Position numbers and translations under genes: made by a program. From the NCBI RefSeq assembly GCF_014637405.1, contig NZ_BMEY01000006.1, positions 145,212-209,211 on the forward strand: a DNA stretch of 64,000 nucleotides, read 5' to 3'. This DNA is from Ornithinibacillus halotolerans (lineage in GTDB: Bacteria > Bacillota > Bacilli > Bacillales > Amphibacillaceae). Below the pieces are notes generated by a model that ran no database searches, was not told the origin of the DNA, and worked only from the letters and a program-made list of their open reading frames with translations. Positions 42,321-50,581 of this stretch are shown piece after piece (the first letter of the stretch is position 1; each line of letters begins with the position of its first letter).

Positions 42321-43010
42321 ATGGAAACTAATAAAGGGCAATATGATGAAAGCATATTAGTATGTGTACATTATGGCCCAAACGGTGCACGCCTTATTAA
42401 GCGAGGCTGTAAAATTGCCAAGATGCTTGGGTGTCCGTTATATATTCTGACAGTAGATGCAAAGCCATTTGATGAAATGGATGCAGAGAAATCATTTTAT
42501 GTCGAGTCATGGAAACAACTAGCAGAAGACCATAACGTTACCGAATTTATTATTCGTGAAAATGAAAAGCGCCCAGTTGCGAAAGTAATCGCAGAAGTTG
42601 CTAGAGAAAAGCATGTGACACAAATCATTCTTGGTCAAACTGCTCAAAGTCGATGGGAACAAATAACGAAAGGCTCCTTAATCAACACGCTTCTTCATGA
42701 CATTCCATTTGTGGATTTGCATATTATTTCCGTTACACGATATATTCGCAATGAAAATGGTCAGTTTCAAAAAGGAATTAGAGCATATCTAGTAAAAGAT
42801 GGAGATTCATATCAATTAACATTTAAGCATTCTCATTCGGTTGACTACGAAGGAATCTTTTTTAAAGAACAAGGAACGGACTTCGATAATGGAATCTTTA
42901 AATTTATGAAAGACAAGGAAATGTTTACTGTTCAAGTAACAGACGGTATTGTAAAAGAATTGAAAAAAGTAGAAGTTAATTTAGATTTAGAACGAGAAAG
43001 AAAGTCATAA
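42321..43010 (+). CDS. Universal-stress-protein (UspA-like) with C-terminal extension
   Basis: The 229-residue cytoplasmic protein has an N-terminal UspA fold (about residues 10-145: ILVCVHYGPNGARLIKRGCKIAKMLGCPLYILTV, IILGQTAQSRWEQITKGSLINTLLHDIPFVDLHII), most like the Usp domain of KdpD, with the nucleotide-loop-like GQTAQSRW. About 85 residues follow with no recognised domain. It is divergent from mrpA, with about 200 bp between them, so common regulation with the antiporter is plausible. It ends in a terminator. Confidence 0.78.
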   Translation: METNKGQYDESILVCVHYGPNGARLIKRGCKIAKMLGCPLYILTVDAKPFDEMDAEKSFYVESWKQLAEDHNVTEFIIRENEKRPVAKVIAEVAREKHVTQIILGQTAQSRWEQITKGSLINTLLHDIPFVDLHIISVTRYIRNENGQFQKGIRAYLVKDGDSYQLTFKHSHSVDYEGIFFKEQGTDFDNGIFKFMKDKEMFTVQVTDGIVKELKKVEVNLDLERERKS

Positions 43011-43015
43011 TGGGT

Positions 43016-43060
43016 AGGGTTAGATCTTTTCGAATGAAGGGATTTAACCCTTTTATTTTT
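43016..43060 (+). terminator. Rho-independent terminator
   Basis: AGGGTTA and TAACCCT arms (43016-43022, 43045-43051) are followed by TTTTATTTTT. Confidence 0.65.
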
Positions 43061-43622
43061 ATAAATTGACGTCCACTTTTACTAAATTCTTTTCTTCTTC
43101 TGTTATTCCGATATACTTTAATGTTTCCTGTCGTGAGTTATGATGGAACATATTCATTAATATCGATATCGCGACCCCTTTACGATAGGCATGATAACCA
43201 AATGTCTTCCGCATCGTATGGAGACCCGTGTTACCTTCCACACCAGCTTGCACTGCAGCTGATTTAATAATTCGATAGGCTTGCTGTCTCGTTATCGGTT
43301 TTTCATTTCGTGTTGACTTAAACAGGTAATCCGATTGATTTATTTTATTACTTTTCACATATTTGTTTAGAGCTTTATAGACTTGATTATTTAAATAATG
43401 TAATTTAGTATCCCCTGTTTTAGTATCAACAATATGAAGAAATTCCTTGATATTTTCTCCATTCCAAACATCTTCCACCTTTAAAAACAATAAATCTTGT
43501 GGATTTAATCCTGTATTAATTCCAATAACAAATAAGAGATAGTCCCTTAGAGAGGACTTCTCTAGAATATTTTTCATATCATTTATTTTAGATATATCTT
43601 TAATAGGAACTACGTATTCCAT
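43059..43622 (-). CDS. Tyrosine recombinase (catalytic domain only), first Arg missing
   Basis: This protein of about 187 residues consists of the tyrosine recombinase catalytic domain alone, without an N-terminal SAM-like core-binding domain. Visible catalytic residues are Lys in DTKTGDTKLHY, HxxR in HTMRKTFGYH, His in HHNSRQETLKYIG and the nucleophile Tyr in that same stretch. The position of the first Arg reads TGLNPQDLLFLKVEDV, where active enzymes have TGLRxxDLL. The ATG at 43622 follows GGAGAG. No phage or conjugative genes or obvious att sites flank it. It may be a single-domain integrase that no longer cleaves DNA. Confidence 0.78.
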   Translation of the reverse strand: MEYVVPIKDISKINDMKNILEKSSLRDYLLFVIGINTGLNPQDLLFLKVEDVWNGENIKEFLHIVDTKTGDTKLHYLNNQVYKALNKYVKSNKINQSDYLFKSTRNEKPITRQQAYRIIKSAAVQAGVEGNTGLHTMRKTFGYHAYRKGVAISILMNMFHHNSRQETLKYIGITEEEKNLVKVDVNL

Positions 43623-43864
43623 TCGCTTACTCTCCGTTAATTTAACATAACTTAATTCTAGCATAGGTTATGTAACATCATCAATTTTGATGTATGTGAC
43701 AGAATTGTGAACAAGTGCGGGTGTTTTTCTTTTTATTTAAACTTTAAAAAAAGAGTTGTTTGATTTCTGATTATTGCAAAAACCCCTTTGATTATTTGGT
43801 ATAATTAAAGGTATTAGTGAATAATTCCAATTTGGTTATAGAAAATTTAAAACTGGGGGTAGTT

Positions 43865-44461
43865 ATGAAAAGGTTAACGTTACAGAAAACCATTATTGGT
43901 TTGGTAATTTTATTGATTAGTGTGCCAGCAATATATTTTTCCATACAGATCATTACCCTTTGGTCACAAGGTATAGGTAAAGTAGGAAATGACTCTGAGA
44001 AGTATTATTATTCTACTTTTCCAGTTGAAGGAGTCTACGATGTTGAAATTGACTTGGGTAATATAGAAAGTAATAAAGGTAAAGTGTTATATGAAGAAAA
44101 TGGCTTGGAAATTCAAGTTTCTGATGTAGTTGTAAAGGAGAGTTCGGAATCTATTATTTATTTTCGGGCAATTGGCCATGCTAACTTGAATGGTGCAATG
44201 TTAGTATCAGGACTGGAGCATACTGAAAATAGTACAGATGCTAAGTTTAATGCAAAAGCCAATATTGAATATGAAGGAGCGACTTTTGAGTTAGAACCCA
44301 ATTCCTATTCTGCATTAGAATATAAAGACGGGGATGAGTTTTCCTTTTATTTATTTCCACAAGATATAGAATTAGATGTAGAAGAAGTATTAACAGTAAC
44401 TGTATCCGTTTCAAATTTGCAGTTAAATTGGTGGATGATGAAGGATCTATTTCAAAGATAG
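43865..44461 (+). CDS. Single-pass membrane protein, unknown
   Basis: The product has about 198 residues with one N-terminal transmembrane helix (about residues 9-30, TIIGLVILLISVPAIYFSIQIITLW) and an extracytoplasmic beta-rich domain (YYSTFPVEGVYDVEIDLGNIES onward). The family is not recognised. ATG at 43865 follows TGGGGGT. It is monocistronic. Confidence 0.6.
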   Translation: MKRLTLQKTIIGLVILLISVPAIYFSIQIITLWSQGIGKVGNDSEKYYYSTFPVEGVYDVEIDLGNIESNKGKVLYEENGLEIQVSDVVVKESSESIIYFRAIGHANLNGAMLVSGLEHTENSTDAKFNAKANIEYEGATFELEPNSYSALEYKDGDEFSFYLFPQDIELDVEEVLTVTVSVSNLQLNWWMMKDLFQR

Positions 44462-44544
44462 AAAAGTTAATTCCACAAGTTGTTTTTGTTGAATAAACAA
44501 GCTCATTTGCGCGAAGATAGAAGGAGTTTAAGGAGGCAAAGGCA

Positions 44545-44715
44545 ATGAGATGTGGTGAAAAGTGTTTTACTATTCATATAGATAATAATGGTGTAAAAGA
44601 AGCGGCGTTAATAAATGCAAGAACACCTGCCGAAGCAAGAAAGAAGTTTCGGAAGGAGTTTGGAAAAGAAAAAGAGATAATTTCTGTTCGTGGGAAAGGG
44701 TCAGTCCGACTGTAA
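44545..44715 (+). CDS. Small basic protein (56 aa), unknown
   Basis: The 56-codon frame has a good ribosome-binding site (AAGGAGGCAAAGGCA before ATG). The product starts MRCGEKCFTIHIDNN and contains a predicted helix ARTPAEARKKFRKEFGKEKE. The family is not recognised. Its last five codons and stop (GSVRL) are read from the left arm of repeat R7, as in the Nudix gene. Confidence 0.55.
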   Translation: MRCGEKCFTIHIDNNGVKEAALINARTPAEARKKFRKEFGKEKEIISVRGKGSVRL

Positions 44716-44737
44716 TGTTAACACAGTGGACTGACCC
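44698..44737. repeat. REP-like paired palindrome R7 (divergent hairpin)
   Basis: GGGTCAGTCC...CTGT and ACAG...GGACTGACCC arms form a hairpin followed by CATCATTTTT. The core is shifted to GGGTCAGTCC, so this is a diverged member of the family. It overlaps the 3' end of the 44545-44715 gene and probably terminates it. Confidence 0.65.
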
Positions 44738-44815
44738 ATCATTTTTATTGAAAATTATTTACAGATATATGGTAGAATAGTAGGAAAAATCTGTTTCTTG
44801 ACTGGAGGGATGTAA

Positions 44816-45007
44816 ATGCATAATCCAACAAATAAATGCCCGAAATGTAGTTCGGTAGAATTAGGTAAGGGGAAGATGGATAATTATGCCCGGATGTCTT
44901 CTGTAGATCGAATGAACTTTGGTTCAGCAATTGAATATATAATATGTACAAATTGCGGTTATATAATAGAAGGATATGTAAAGAAACCTGAGAAATTCAA
45001 ACGATAA
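44816..45007 (+). CDS. Small zinc-ribbon protein
   Basis: This 63-residue protein has two CxxC knuckles (NKCPKCSSVE near residue 8 and YIICTNCGYI near residue 44), a typical small zinc ribbon. The ATG follows GGAGGGATGTAA. Its role is unknown; such proteins often bind nucleic acid or act as stand-alone metal-binding modules. Confidence 0.7.
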   Translation: MHNPTNKCPKCSSVELGKGKMDNYARMSSVDRMNFGSAIEYIICTNCGYIIEGYVKKPEKFKR

Positions 45008-45050
45008 TACATTGTCATATGACTAGTTGACAGGGAAAGAAGGGAATACT

Positions 45051-45695
45051 TTGATTCTAACGGTTCGCTGGATGTTTTACTTGGTAGGACTGATTGTTTT
45101 TAGTTATGGTATTACAATCGTATTAAAGATGCAACATCTGGGAGTGCATCCTTGGGATGTATTAAACGTAGCATTGTATGAGAAAATTGGGTTAACAATA
45201 GGTTCTTGGGCAATTATCATCTCTATTCTATTAATATGTATCTCGTTAATATTAGATAGAACTTATATTAAGTTCGGAACTTTTATCAATGCTGTACTTG
45301 TTGGTGTATTTGTTGATTTATTTTTATGGCTAGATTACTTACCAACTGCGAGCCACACATGGACAGATTATTTAATTATCACTGCTGGTATTGTGACAAT
45401 GGGGGTTGGGGGCGGATTGTATAATTCTGCAGAACTTGGAGCTGGGCCTCGAGATGGATTTATGTTATCTATTTCTGACATGGTTGGAAAATCTGTAGGC
45501 CTAGTAAGGATAGTCGTGGAAACATTAGTACTGCTCATTGGTCTATTATTAGGCGGGCCAGTTTTTTTATTCACTTTTATTTTTACTTTTATTCAAAGTC
45601 CAGTATTTGCTTTTTCACTTAAATGGTTTAAGAAGGTAATAGTAAATCTAGAAAGTCGTGTAGAACAGAAAGAGTTCTCTAAAACAAGTGCTTAA
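45051..45695 (+). CDS. YczE/YyaS/YitT-family membrane protein
   Basis: This protein of about 214 residues and five or six helices has LVGLIVFSYGITIVLKMQHLGVHPWDVLNVALYEKIGLTIGSW and GVGGGLYNSAELGAGPRDGFMLSISDMVGKSVGLVRIVVE, diagnostic of the YczE/YyaS/YitT family. B. subtilis YczE affects surfactin production by an unknown route. The TTG at 45051 fits AAGAAGGG; an earlier in-frame TTG at 45027 is less likely. Confidence 0.85.
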   Translation: MILTVRWMFYLVGLIVFSYGITIVLKMQHLGVHPWDVLNVALYEKIGLTIGSWAIIISILLICISLILDRTYIKFGTFINAVLVGVFVDLFLWLDYLPTASHTWTDYLIITAGIVTMGVGGGLYNSAELGAGPRDGFMLSISDMVGKSVGLVRIVVETLVLLIGLLLGGPVFLFTFIFTFIQSPVFAFSLKWFKKVIVNLESRVEQKEFSKTSA

Positions 45696-45742
45696 TTATA
45701 ACCAAGCGGCTTCACTATTCAGAAGTTAAGTATACAATTCAA

Positions 45743-45784
45743 GAAGTCTCCCCACTTTAAATGGTTAAAGTGAGGAGTTTCTTT
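45743..45784. terminator. Bidirectional terminator
   Basis: CTCCCCACTTTAA and TTAAAGTGAGGAG arms with a 4-nt loop lie between convergent genes. Confidence 0.8.
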
Positions 45785-47399
45785 ACCTAAATATAATCTT
45801 CCACAACACAATAGATACAATAACTAAAATGAATAAATAAACATATATTCCAAAAGTAATCGTAGATATTGCAAAATGGATAGTAGCAAATATTCCAACG
45901 AGAATCATGAGTAGAATAATTTTTACAGAAGATCCTCCACCTTGTTGGGCAGACTCAATCGGTTCTGTAAACGGTATTTTTGCAACACTAAACATTTTAT
46001 AGGATATAAGCATTAAGATGATCCCAGAGAATAAGATGACAATTAAATCCGGTATAATCCTAAAGGAGAATATCCAAACATAAACAATTGAAAGAATGAA
46101 TAATATTGGCAAGTACAACTTAACGAAAAAGGCTTTTAAAGTTGCACTATAAATGATCGAATGCTTCTTTATTGGAGTTGTATAAAATACCCATGCACCC
46201 TTATACTTCCCAGAATATTGAAGCATAAATACAACTACCCCAATAATAATGTTACAAAAATAGATTGTTAAATAGGATTTACTTTCACTTAAAGCTTCAA
46301 ACGATTGATAGCCAAGATTGTTATAAAGAAAAATTAATGGGAAGATAAGTCCCATTCCTAAGGATGGATACACTTTTAATTTAAAATCTCGTTCTCTACT
46401 AATCATAATGGAAGCAAATCGATAGAATGCCCGCTCTTCTTTACTAAAACAAAGGAGTCTCTCTAATAGCTGTCCCAAATTTTTATTTCTTTTCTTGCTC
46501 TTTTTCGATTCTTCCATTAATTTCTGTAAGTTTCTTTCAAAGGATGGCATTGATACATAATAAGCGAAGATAGAAACTATCGGAACAATGATTGCAAGTA
46601 TTGAAAGTAAAATAATTCCTAACGAATAATCTTGATTTAAAAGTAGTTCAAACGGTGCTCCAAACCACAATGGCGGAATTAAAAGATGCCACCAACTAAA
46701 ATGATAGATTAGCTCAAACCCAACAACATCATAAACTCGTATAATAATTTGATAGCCAATAACCATTCCTATTGCTAGCATGATTTGAACGTAGTTAATC
46801 ATGTCTTTTAATTTTTCCCCATCAAATAATCTTAAGATAAGGATATAGGCTAGTGATGTGATTGCTAGAATAAATATATCTAGTAGAATAATTTCGATTA
46901 TGAATATGACAAAGTAGAAAAATCCATTTACAAATAATAGAACAATCGCAGGTATGGTGATAAAAGCACCCGTAATTAATGTTAAATAGATGGAAACATG
47001 CATTACTTTTGCTGCATTTATCGTTCTTGAATCAATTGGTTTCGTATTTAAAATGATTTTATCCCGAACATCAAGGATGACAGAAGAGAAATCAGAAATC
47101 ATTGATGTACCGAGAATAAACATGGCAATCCCAGTAATTAAACTAGCTTGAAGCATCAGATTGTCACCAAGAAAGAAGAAAGGAATTAAAATTAGACCAT
47201 AAAGTCCATAAATCCAAAGTCCCTTAATAAATTGATTTCCTTCTTTCTTCTTACTTTGGCTTAAGATGGTAGGAACTCTTCGTGCATCCATTGTAAGCTT
47301 CATTTGTAAAATCAAACGCATCATATCATAGTCAATATTAAATTTACGAAAAATGGACCGGAAAGGATCAAGAACTTTTAACAAACCATTCTCAATCAT
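45783..47399 (-). CDS. ABC transporter permease (large, multi-helix)
   Basis: This 538-residue membrane protein has about 12 hydrophobic segments and two soluble loops (about residues 280-320 charged, KKSKKRNKNLGQLLERLLCFSKEERAFYRF). It overlaps the ATPase gene by 8 nt and is its partner. Length and layout resemble Bacillus YthQ/EcsB-type permeases. The direction and substrate are unknown. Export is more likely, since no binding protein is present. Confidence 0.8.
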   Translation of the reverse strand: MIENGLLKVLDPFRSIFRKFNIDYDMMRLILQMKLTMDARRVPTILSQSKKKEGNQFIKGLWIYGLYGLILIPFFFLGDNLMLQASLITGIAMFILGTSMISDFSSVILDVRDKIILNTKPIDSRTINAAKVMHVSIYLTLITGAFITIPAIVLLFVNGFFYFVIFIIEIILLDIFILAITSLAYILILRLFDGEKLKDMINYVQIMLAIGMVIGYQIIIRVYDVVGFELIYHFSWWHLLIPPLWFGAPFELLLNQDYSLGIILLSILAIIVPIVSIFAYYVSMPSFERNLQKLMEESKKSKKRNKNLGQLLERLLCFSKEERAFYRFASIMISRERDFKLKVYPSLGMGLIFPLIFLYNNLGYQSFEALSESKSYLTIYFCNIIIGVVVFMLQYSGKYKGAWVFYTTPIKKHSIIYSATLKAFFVKLYLPILFILSIVYVWIFSFRIIPDLIVILFSGIILMLISYKMFSVAKIPFTEPIESAQQGGGSSVKIILLMILVGIFATIHFAISTITFGIYVYLFILVIVSIVLWKIIFR

Positions 47400-48180
47400 A
47401 TGTATCCTCCGTCACAATAGAAACAATATGTTCAGCCGTTTCTTTATGTTCATCAAATCCGGTTAGCTGATTAAAGATACTTTCCAATGATCCTTTTTGA
47501 CTTTCAGCTTTTAATTCTTCAAACGATCCATCTGCTTTAATTTCTCCATCTACTAGTAGAACAATACGATTACTTATTTTTTCGACAACGTCCATAATAT
47601 GTGAGGAGTAAAAAATAGTTTTTCCCTTATTGGCAAGGGCTTCGAGCATATCTTTAATAATCATTACACTGTTCGCGTCAAGACCACTTAATGGTTCATC
47701 TAGAAAGATGACATCTGGGTTGTGAAGCAGACTAGAGACAATGAGTACCTTCTGGCGCATTCCTTTAGAGAAAGAAGAGATTCTGGAATGAAAAACATGT
47801 TCCATATCAAATTCTATGAGTAAATGTAATGCTTTTTTACGTGCTACTTCTCTATCTAAACCGTAAAGCTCACCAATGAAGGTTAAATATTCAGCAGCAG
47901 TAAGGTTATCATAAATTTCTGCGTTCTCTGGTACATAGCCAATTCTTTCCTTGTATGTATAACCACTTTTTGAGATGTCTTTCCCCAATATTTCCACTGT
48001 ACCTTCATAATTATCAATTAGTCCAAGCATAATTTTTAATGTCGTACTTTTACCTGCTCCGTTTGGCCCGATATACCCGATAATTTGACCACGATAAACA
48101 TCAAGATTTATTCCATTTAACACATTTTTTCCTGAATAACTCATTGTTAAGTTTTTTAACGATAAAACTTTATCTTCCAA
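47392..48180 (-). CDS. ABC transporter ATP-binding protein
   Basis: This 262-residue ATPase has Walker A GPNGAGKST, Q-loop region GYVPENAEIYDNLTAAEYL, signature FSKGMRQKV, Walker B VIFLDEPLSGLD and H-loop SSHIMD. It forms an exporter-type pair with the overlapping downstream permease (YthP/EcsA-like). The ATPase comes first in the unit; its ribosome-binding site (AGGAGATT) lies just upstream. Confidence 0.92.
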   Translation of the reverse strand: MEDKVLSLKNLTMSYSGKNVLNGINLDVYRGQIIGYIGPNGAGKSTTLKIMLGLIDNYEGTVEILGKDISKSGYTYKERIGYVPENAEIYDNLTAAEYLTFIGELYGLDREVARKKALHLLIEFDMEHVFHSRISSFSKGMRQKVLIVSSLLHNPDVIFLDEPLSGLDANSVMIIKDMLEALANKGKTIFYSSHIMDVVEKISNRIVLLVDGEIKADGSFEELKAESQKGSLESIFNQLTGFDEHKETAEHIVSIVTEDTYD

Positions 48181-48595
48181 TCTAGTAATCTCCTTTCATG
48201 AAAACTATTTGTAATAACAATAACAATGTGAAATGGGGATTGCAAGGTGAGGAGGTTGTCCGTTATTGTAAAAAACTAGTATAAATAGGAAATTTTTTGC
48301 ATATATAACATTATACTAAACTTAGGTCTAAATCCCTGTAATGAATGGTTACTTAATGTGTAAATGTCACATATAGTTAGTTATTGTCGCAAAAAGTGTT
48401 GCGAAAGACTTAAGATTATGATTTTGGTCGAATTAAGTAAGAAAAAACTATTACATAACTATGAATAATTACCTCGCTCGTAAATAACTGATTTAATTGT
48501 CACGAATGGAATTTAGATGATAGTTAATCAATGTAAGCTAATTTTTCACAAGATCTGCTTATTGAAAGTGAAGGATATCTACTAATCTTTATTAC

Positions 48596-48700
48596 GGCAA
48601 TGTCTACCATGTCGGTATCAAAGTAGGCACTCGGTCATGCTGTGGGCCTTAGGACCTTAGATGCTAGTCGTCGAAAGTGTGATGTGAGGGTGGGTTAGAT
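48596..48700 (+). promoter_or_regulatory. Candidate structured leader of the exopolysaccharide operon
   Basis: In the 562-bp gap before the operon (48181-48742) the last part is clearly richer in G and C than its surroundings. It contains complementary pieces (CACT 48628-48631 with AGTG 48676-48679; GGTC 48633-48636 with GACC 48653-48656; GGGTTAGATGCCC near 48693) and two TTAGATGC copies. It matches no riboswitch class I know. The rest of the gap is AT-rich and holds no gene. Confidence 0.4.
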
Positions 48701-48742
48701 GCCCAAAACAGAAAAACTAAATATATACGAGGGGGATTCTAT

Positions 48743-50578
48743 GTGACATATTTTCAACGGTTGTCTTTATTTGTCATCATCGATTCCTGTATCGTCCTGT
48801 CAGCAATTAGTATTAGTACGTTGATTATTAATGTGGAACTAATATTACCTGATTTTGAGTTAACCATCACCTCTTTCACCATTTTACTATGTCACCACTT
48901 TTTTTCCATTCGATATAACCTATATAAAAGGCTCTGGGAATACGCCAGTATAGGAGAATTAATCGTTATTTTTAAAGTGGTTACATATTCTATTCTAATT
49001 ACTTTCGTACTACAACAGTTTATTCTTCAACAGCCATCTTCTAGAGTTCTTTTAGTAACTTGGCTTCTTCATTTATTTTTAATTGGTGGTTCTCGATTTC
49101 TATGGAGGCTATATCTCGATAGAATGACAACAACTCAAGATCATAAAGTACGAACGTTAATTGTTGGTGCAGGTTCAGCAGGAATCATGGTGGCTAGGCA
49201 AATACTTAAGAAGAATGAGCAAAATCTATTGCCTGTGGCTTTCATTGATGACAATCCTCAAAAGCAGCATCTCGATATATTAGGAATCCCAGTTGTTGGT
49301 GGAGTGAAAGATATTATTAATGCAGTAGAGAAGTATAAGATTGATAACATTATTATTGCTATACCTTCATTGAGCAGAAAACAGCTAAAAGTAATTTTTC
49401 AAGAGTGTATTAAAACTAGTACTCAAACAAAAATCTTACCTGCACTTGAGGATTTAATAACTGGAAGAGTTTCTGTTAATGAGTTCCGCGATGTAAAACT
49501 GGAAGAACTGTTAGGAAGGGAACCTGTACAGTTAGAAATGAAGAAAATATCAAAAACTATAACAAATAAAGTTGTTTTAGTTACTGGTGCAGGTGGTTCA
49601 ATTGGTTCTGAGATTACAAGACAAATTGCAATGTTTCTACCAAAACAATTAATCCTTTTAGGACATGGTGAAAATAGCATCTATAATATTGAACTCGAAT
49701 TAAAATCAAAAGTTCCATTTAAGTCGATAGATATCGTGCCAGAAATTGCTGATATTAAAGATGAAAAGAAAATTAATAGCATTATAGCTTCCTATGCCCC
49801 AGATATTATTTACCATGCTGCTGCTCATAAACATGTTCCTTTAATGGAACAGAACCCAGATGAAGCAGTAAAAAATAATGTGATAGGGACAATGAATGTT
49901 GCAAAAGCAGCATCTAACCATCGTGTGAAAACATTTGTTATGTTATCGACAGATAAAGCTGTTAATCCAACGAGCGTGATGGGAGCAACTAAGCGATTAG
50001 CAGAAATAATTATTCAAAATATGAATCAAAATAGTTACACAAAATTTGTGACAGTAAGGTTTGGTAATGTACTAGGAAGTAGAGGAAGTGTGATCCCATT
50101 ATTTGAAAAGCAAATTAAAGAGGGGGGACCAGTAACTGTCACACACCCAGAAATGGTTCGTTATTTCATGACGATTCCAGAAGCTTCAAAACTAGTTATT
50201 CAAGCTGGTTCTCTAGCTAAAGGTGGAGAGATATTTGTACTTGATATGGGGGAACCGGTGAAGATTGTCGATGTTGCTAAAAATCTTATTAAATTGTCAG
50301 GACATTCAGTTGAGGAAATTGGAATTAAATATACAGGAATACGACCAGGTGAAAAGCTAATGGAAGAATTATTACAAAAAGAAGAAGTTCATGAAAAACA
50401 AATATTCCCAAAAATTTATGTAGGAAAAACAATTAGCACAGATATGAAAGAAATTGAAATGGTAGTTAACAATTTAGACTTATTTAGTAAAGAACAATTA
50501 CGAAAAAAATTAAACTCTTTGGCTAACTATCGTGCACAGCATATTGAACATAACATCGTATCAAATGGAGGTGGTTAG
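48743..50578 (+). CDS. CapD/EpsC-type nucleotide-sugar 4,6-dehydratase
   Basis: This 611-residue membrane protein has four N-terminal helices, a CoA-binding-like Rossmann domain (VRTLIVGAGSAGIMVARQI), and a C-terminal SDR domain with VTGAGGSIGSEITRQI, AAHKHVPLMEQNPDEAVKNNVIGT and MLSTDKAVNPTSVMGATKR. The usual YxxxK is MxxxK, as in the WbpM/PglF/FlaA1 family. It makes UDP-4-keto-6-deoxy sugars (from UDP-GlcNAc) for the polymer. The GTG start follows GAGGGGG. First gene of the operon. Confidence 0.87.
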   Translation: MTYFQRLSLFVIIDSCIVLSAISISTLIINVELILPDFELTITSFTILLCHHFFSIRYNLYKRLWEYASIGELIVIFKVVTYSILITFVLQQFILQQPSSRVLLVTWLLHLFLIGGSRFLWRLYLDRMTTTQDHKVRTLIVGAGSAGIMVARQILKKNEQNLLPVAFIDDNPQKQHLDILGIPVVGGVKDIINAVEKYKIDNIIIAIPSLSRKQLKVIFQECIKTSTQTKILPALEDLITGRVSVNEFRDVKLEELLGREPVQLEMKKISKTITNKVVLVTGAGGSIGSEITRQIAMFLPKQLILLGHGENSIYNIELELKSKVPFKSIDIVPEIADIKDEKKINSIIASYAPDIIYHAAAHKHVPLMEQNPDEAVKNNVIGTMNVAKAASNHRVKTFVMLSTDKAVNPTSVMGATKRLAEIIIQNMNQNSYTKFVTVRFGNVLGSRGSVIPLFEKQIKEGGPVTVTHPEMVRYFMTIPEASKLVIQAGSLAKGGEIFVLDMGEPVKIVDVAKNLIKLSGHSVEEIGIKYTGIRPGEKLMEELLQKEEVHEKQIFPKIYVGKTISTDMKEIEMVVNNLDLFSKEQLRKKLNSLANYRAQHIEHNIVSNGGG

Positions 50579-50581
50579 TAA

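Noticed and set aside
43059..43622. Prophage or integrative element
   Set aside because: There is only one recombinase gene; no phage or conjugation genes, no direct repeats or tRNA site are seen near it.
48590..48700. c-di-GMP riboswitch or other named riboswitch before the polysaccharide operon
   Set aside because: The conserved cores of the GEMM-I, GEMM-II, ydaO and T-box classes are not present.
48181..48742. SinR operator at the polysaccharide operon
   Set aside because: I scanned both strands for GTTCTYT-type boxes and found none in this gap.
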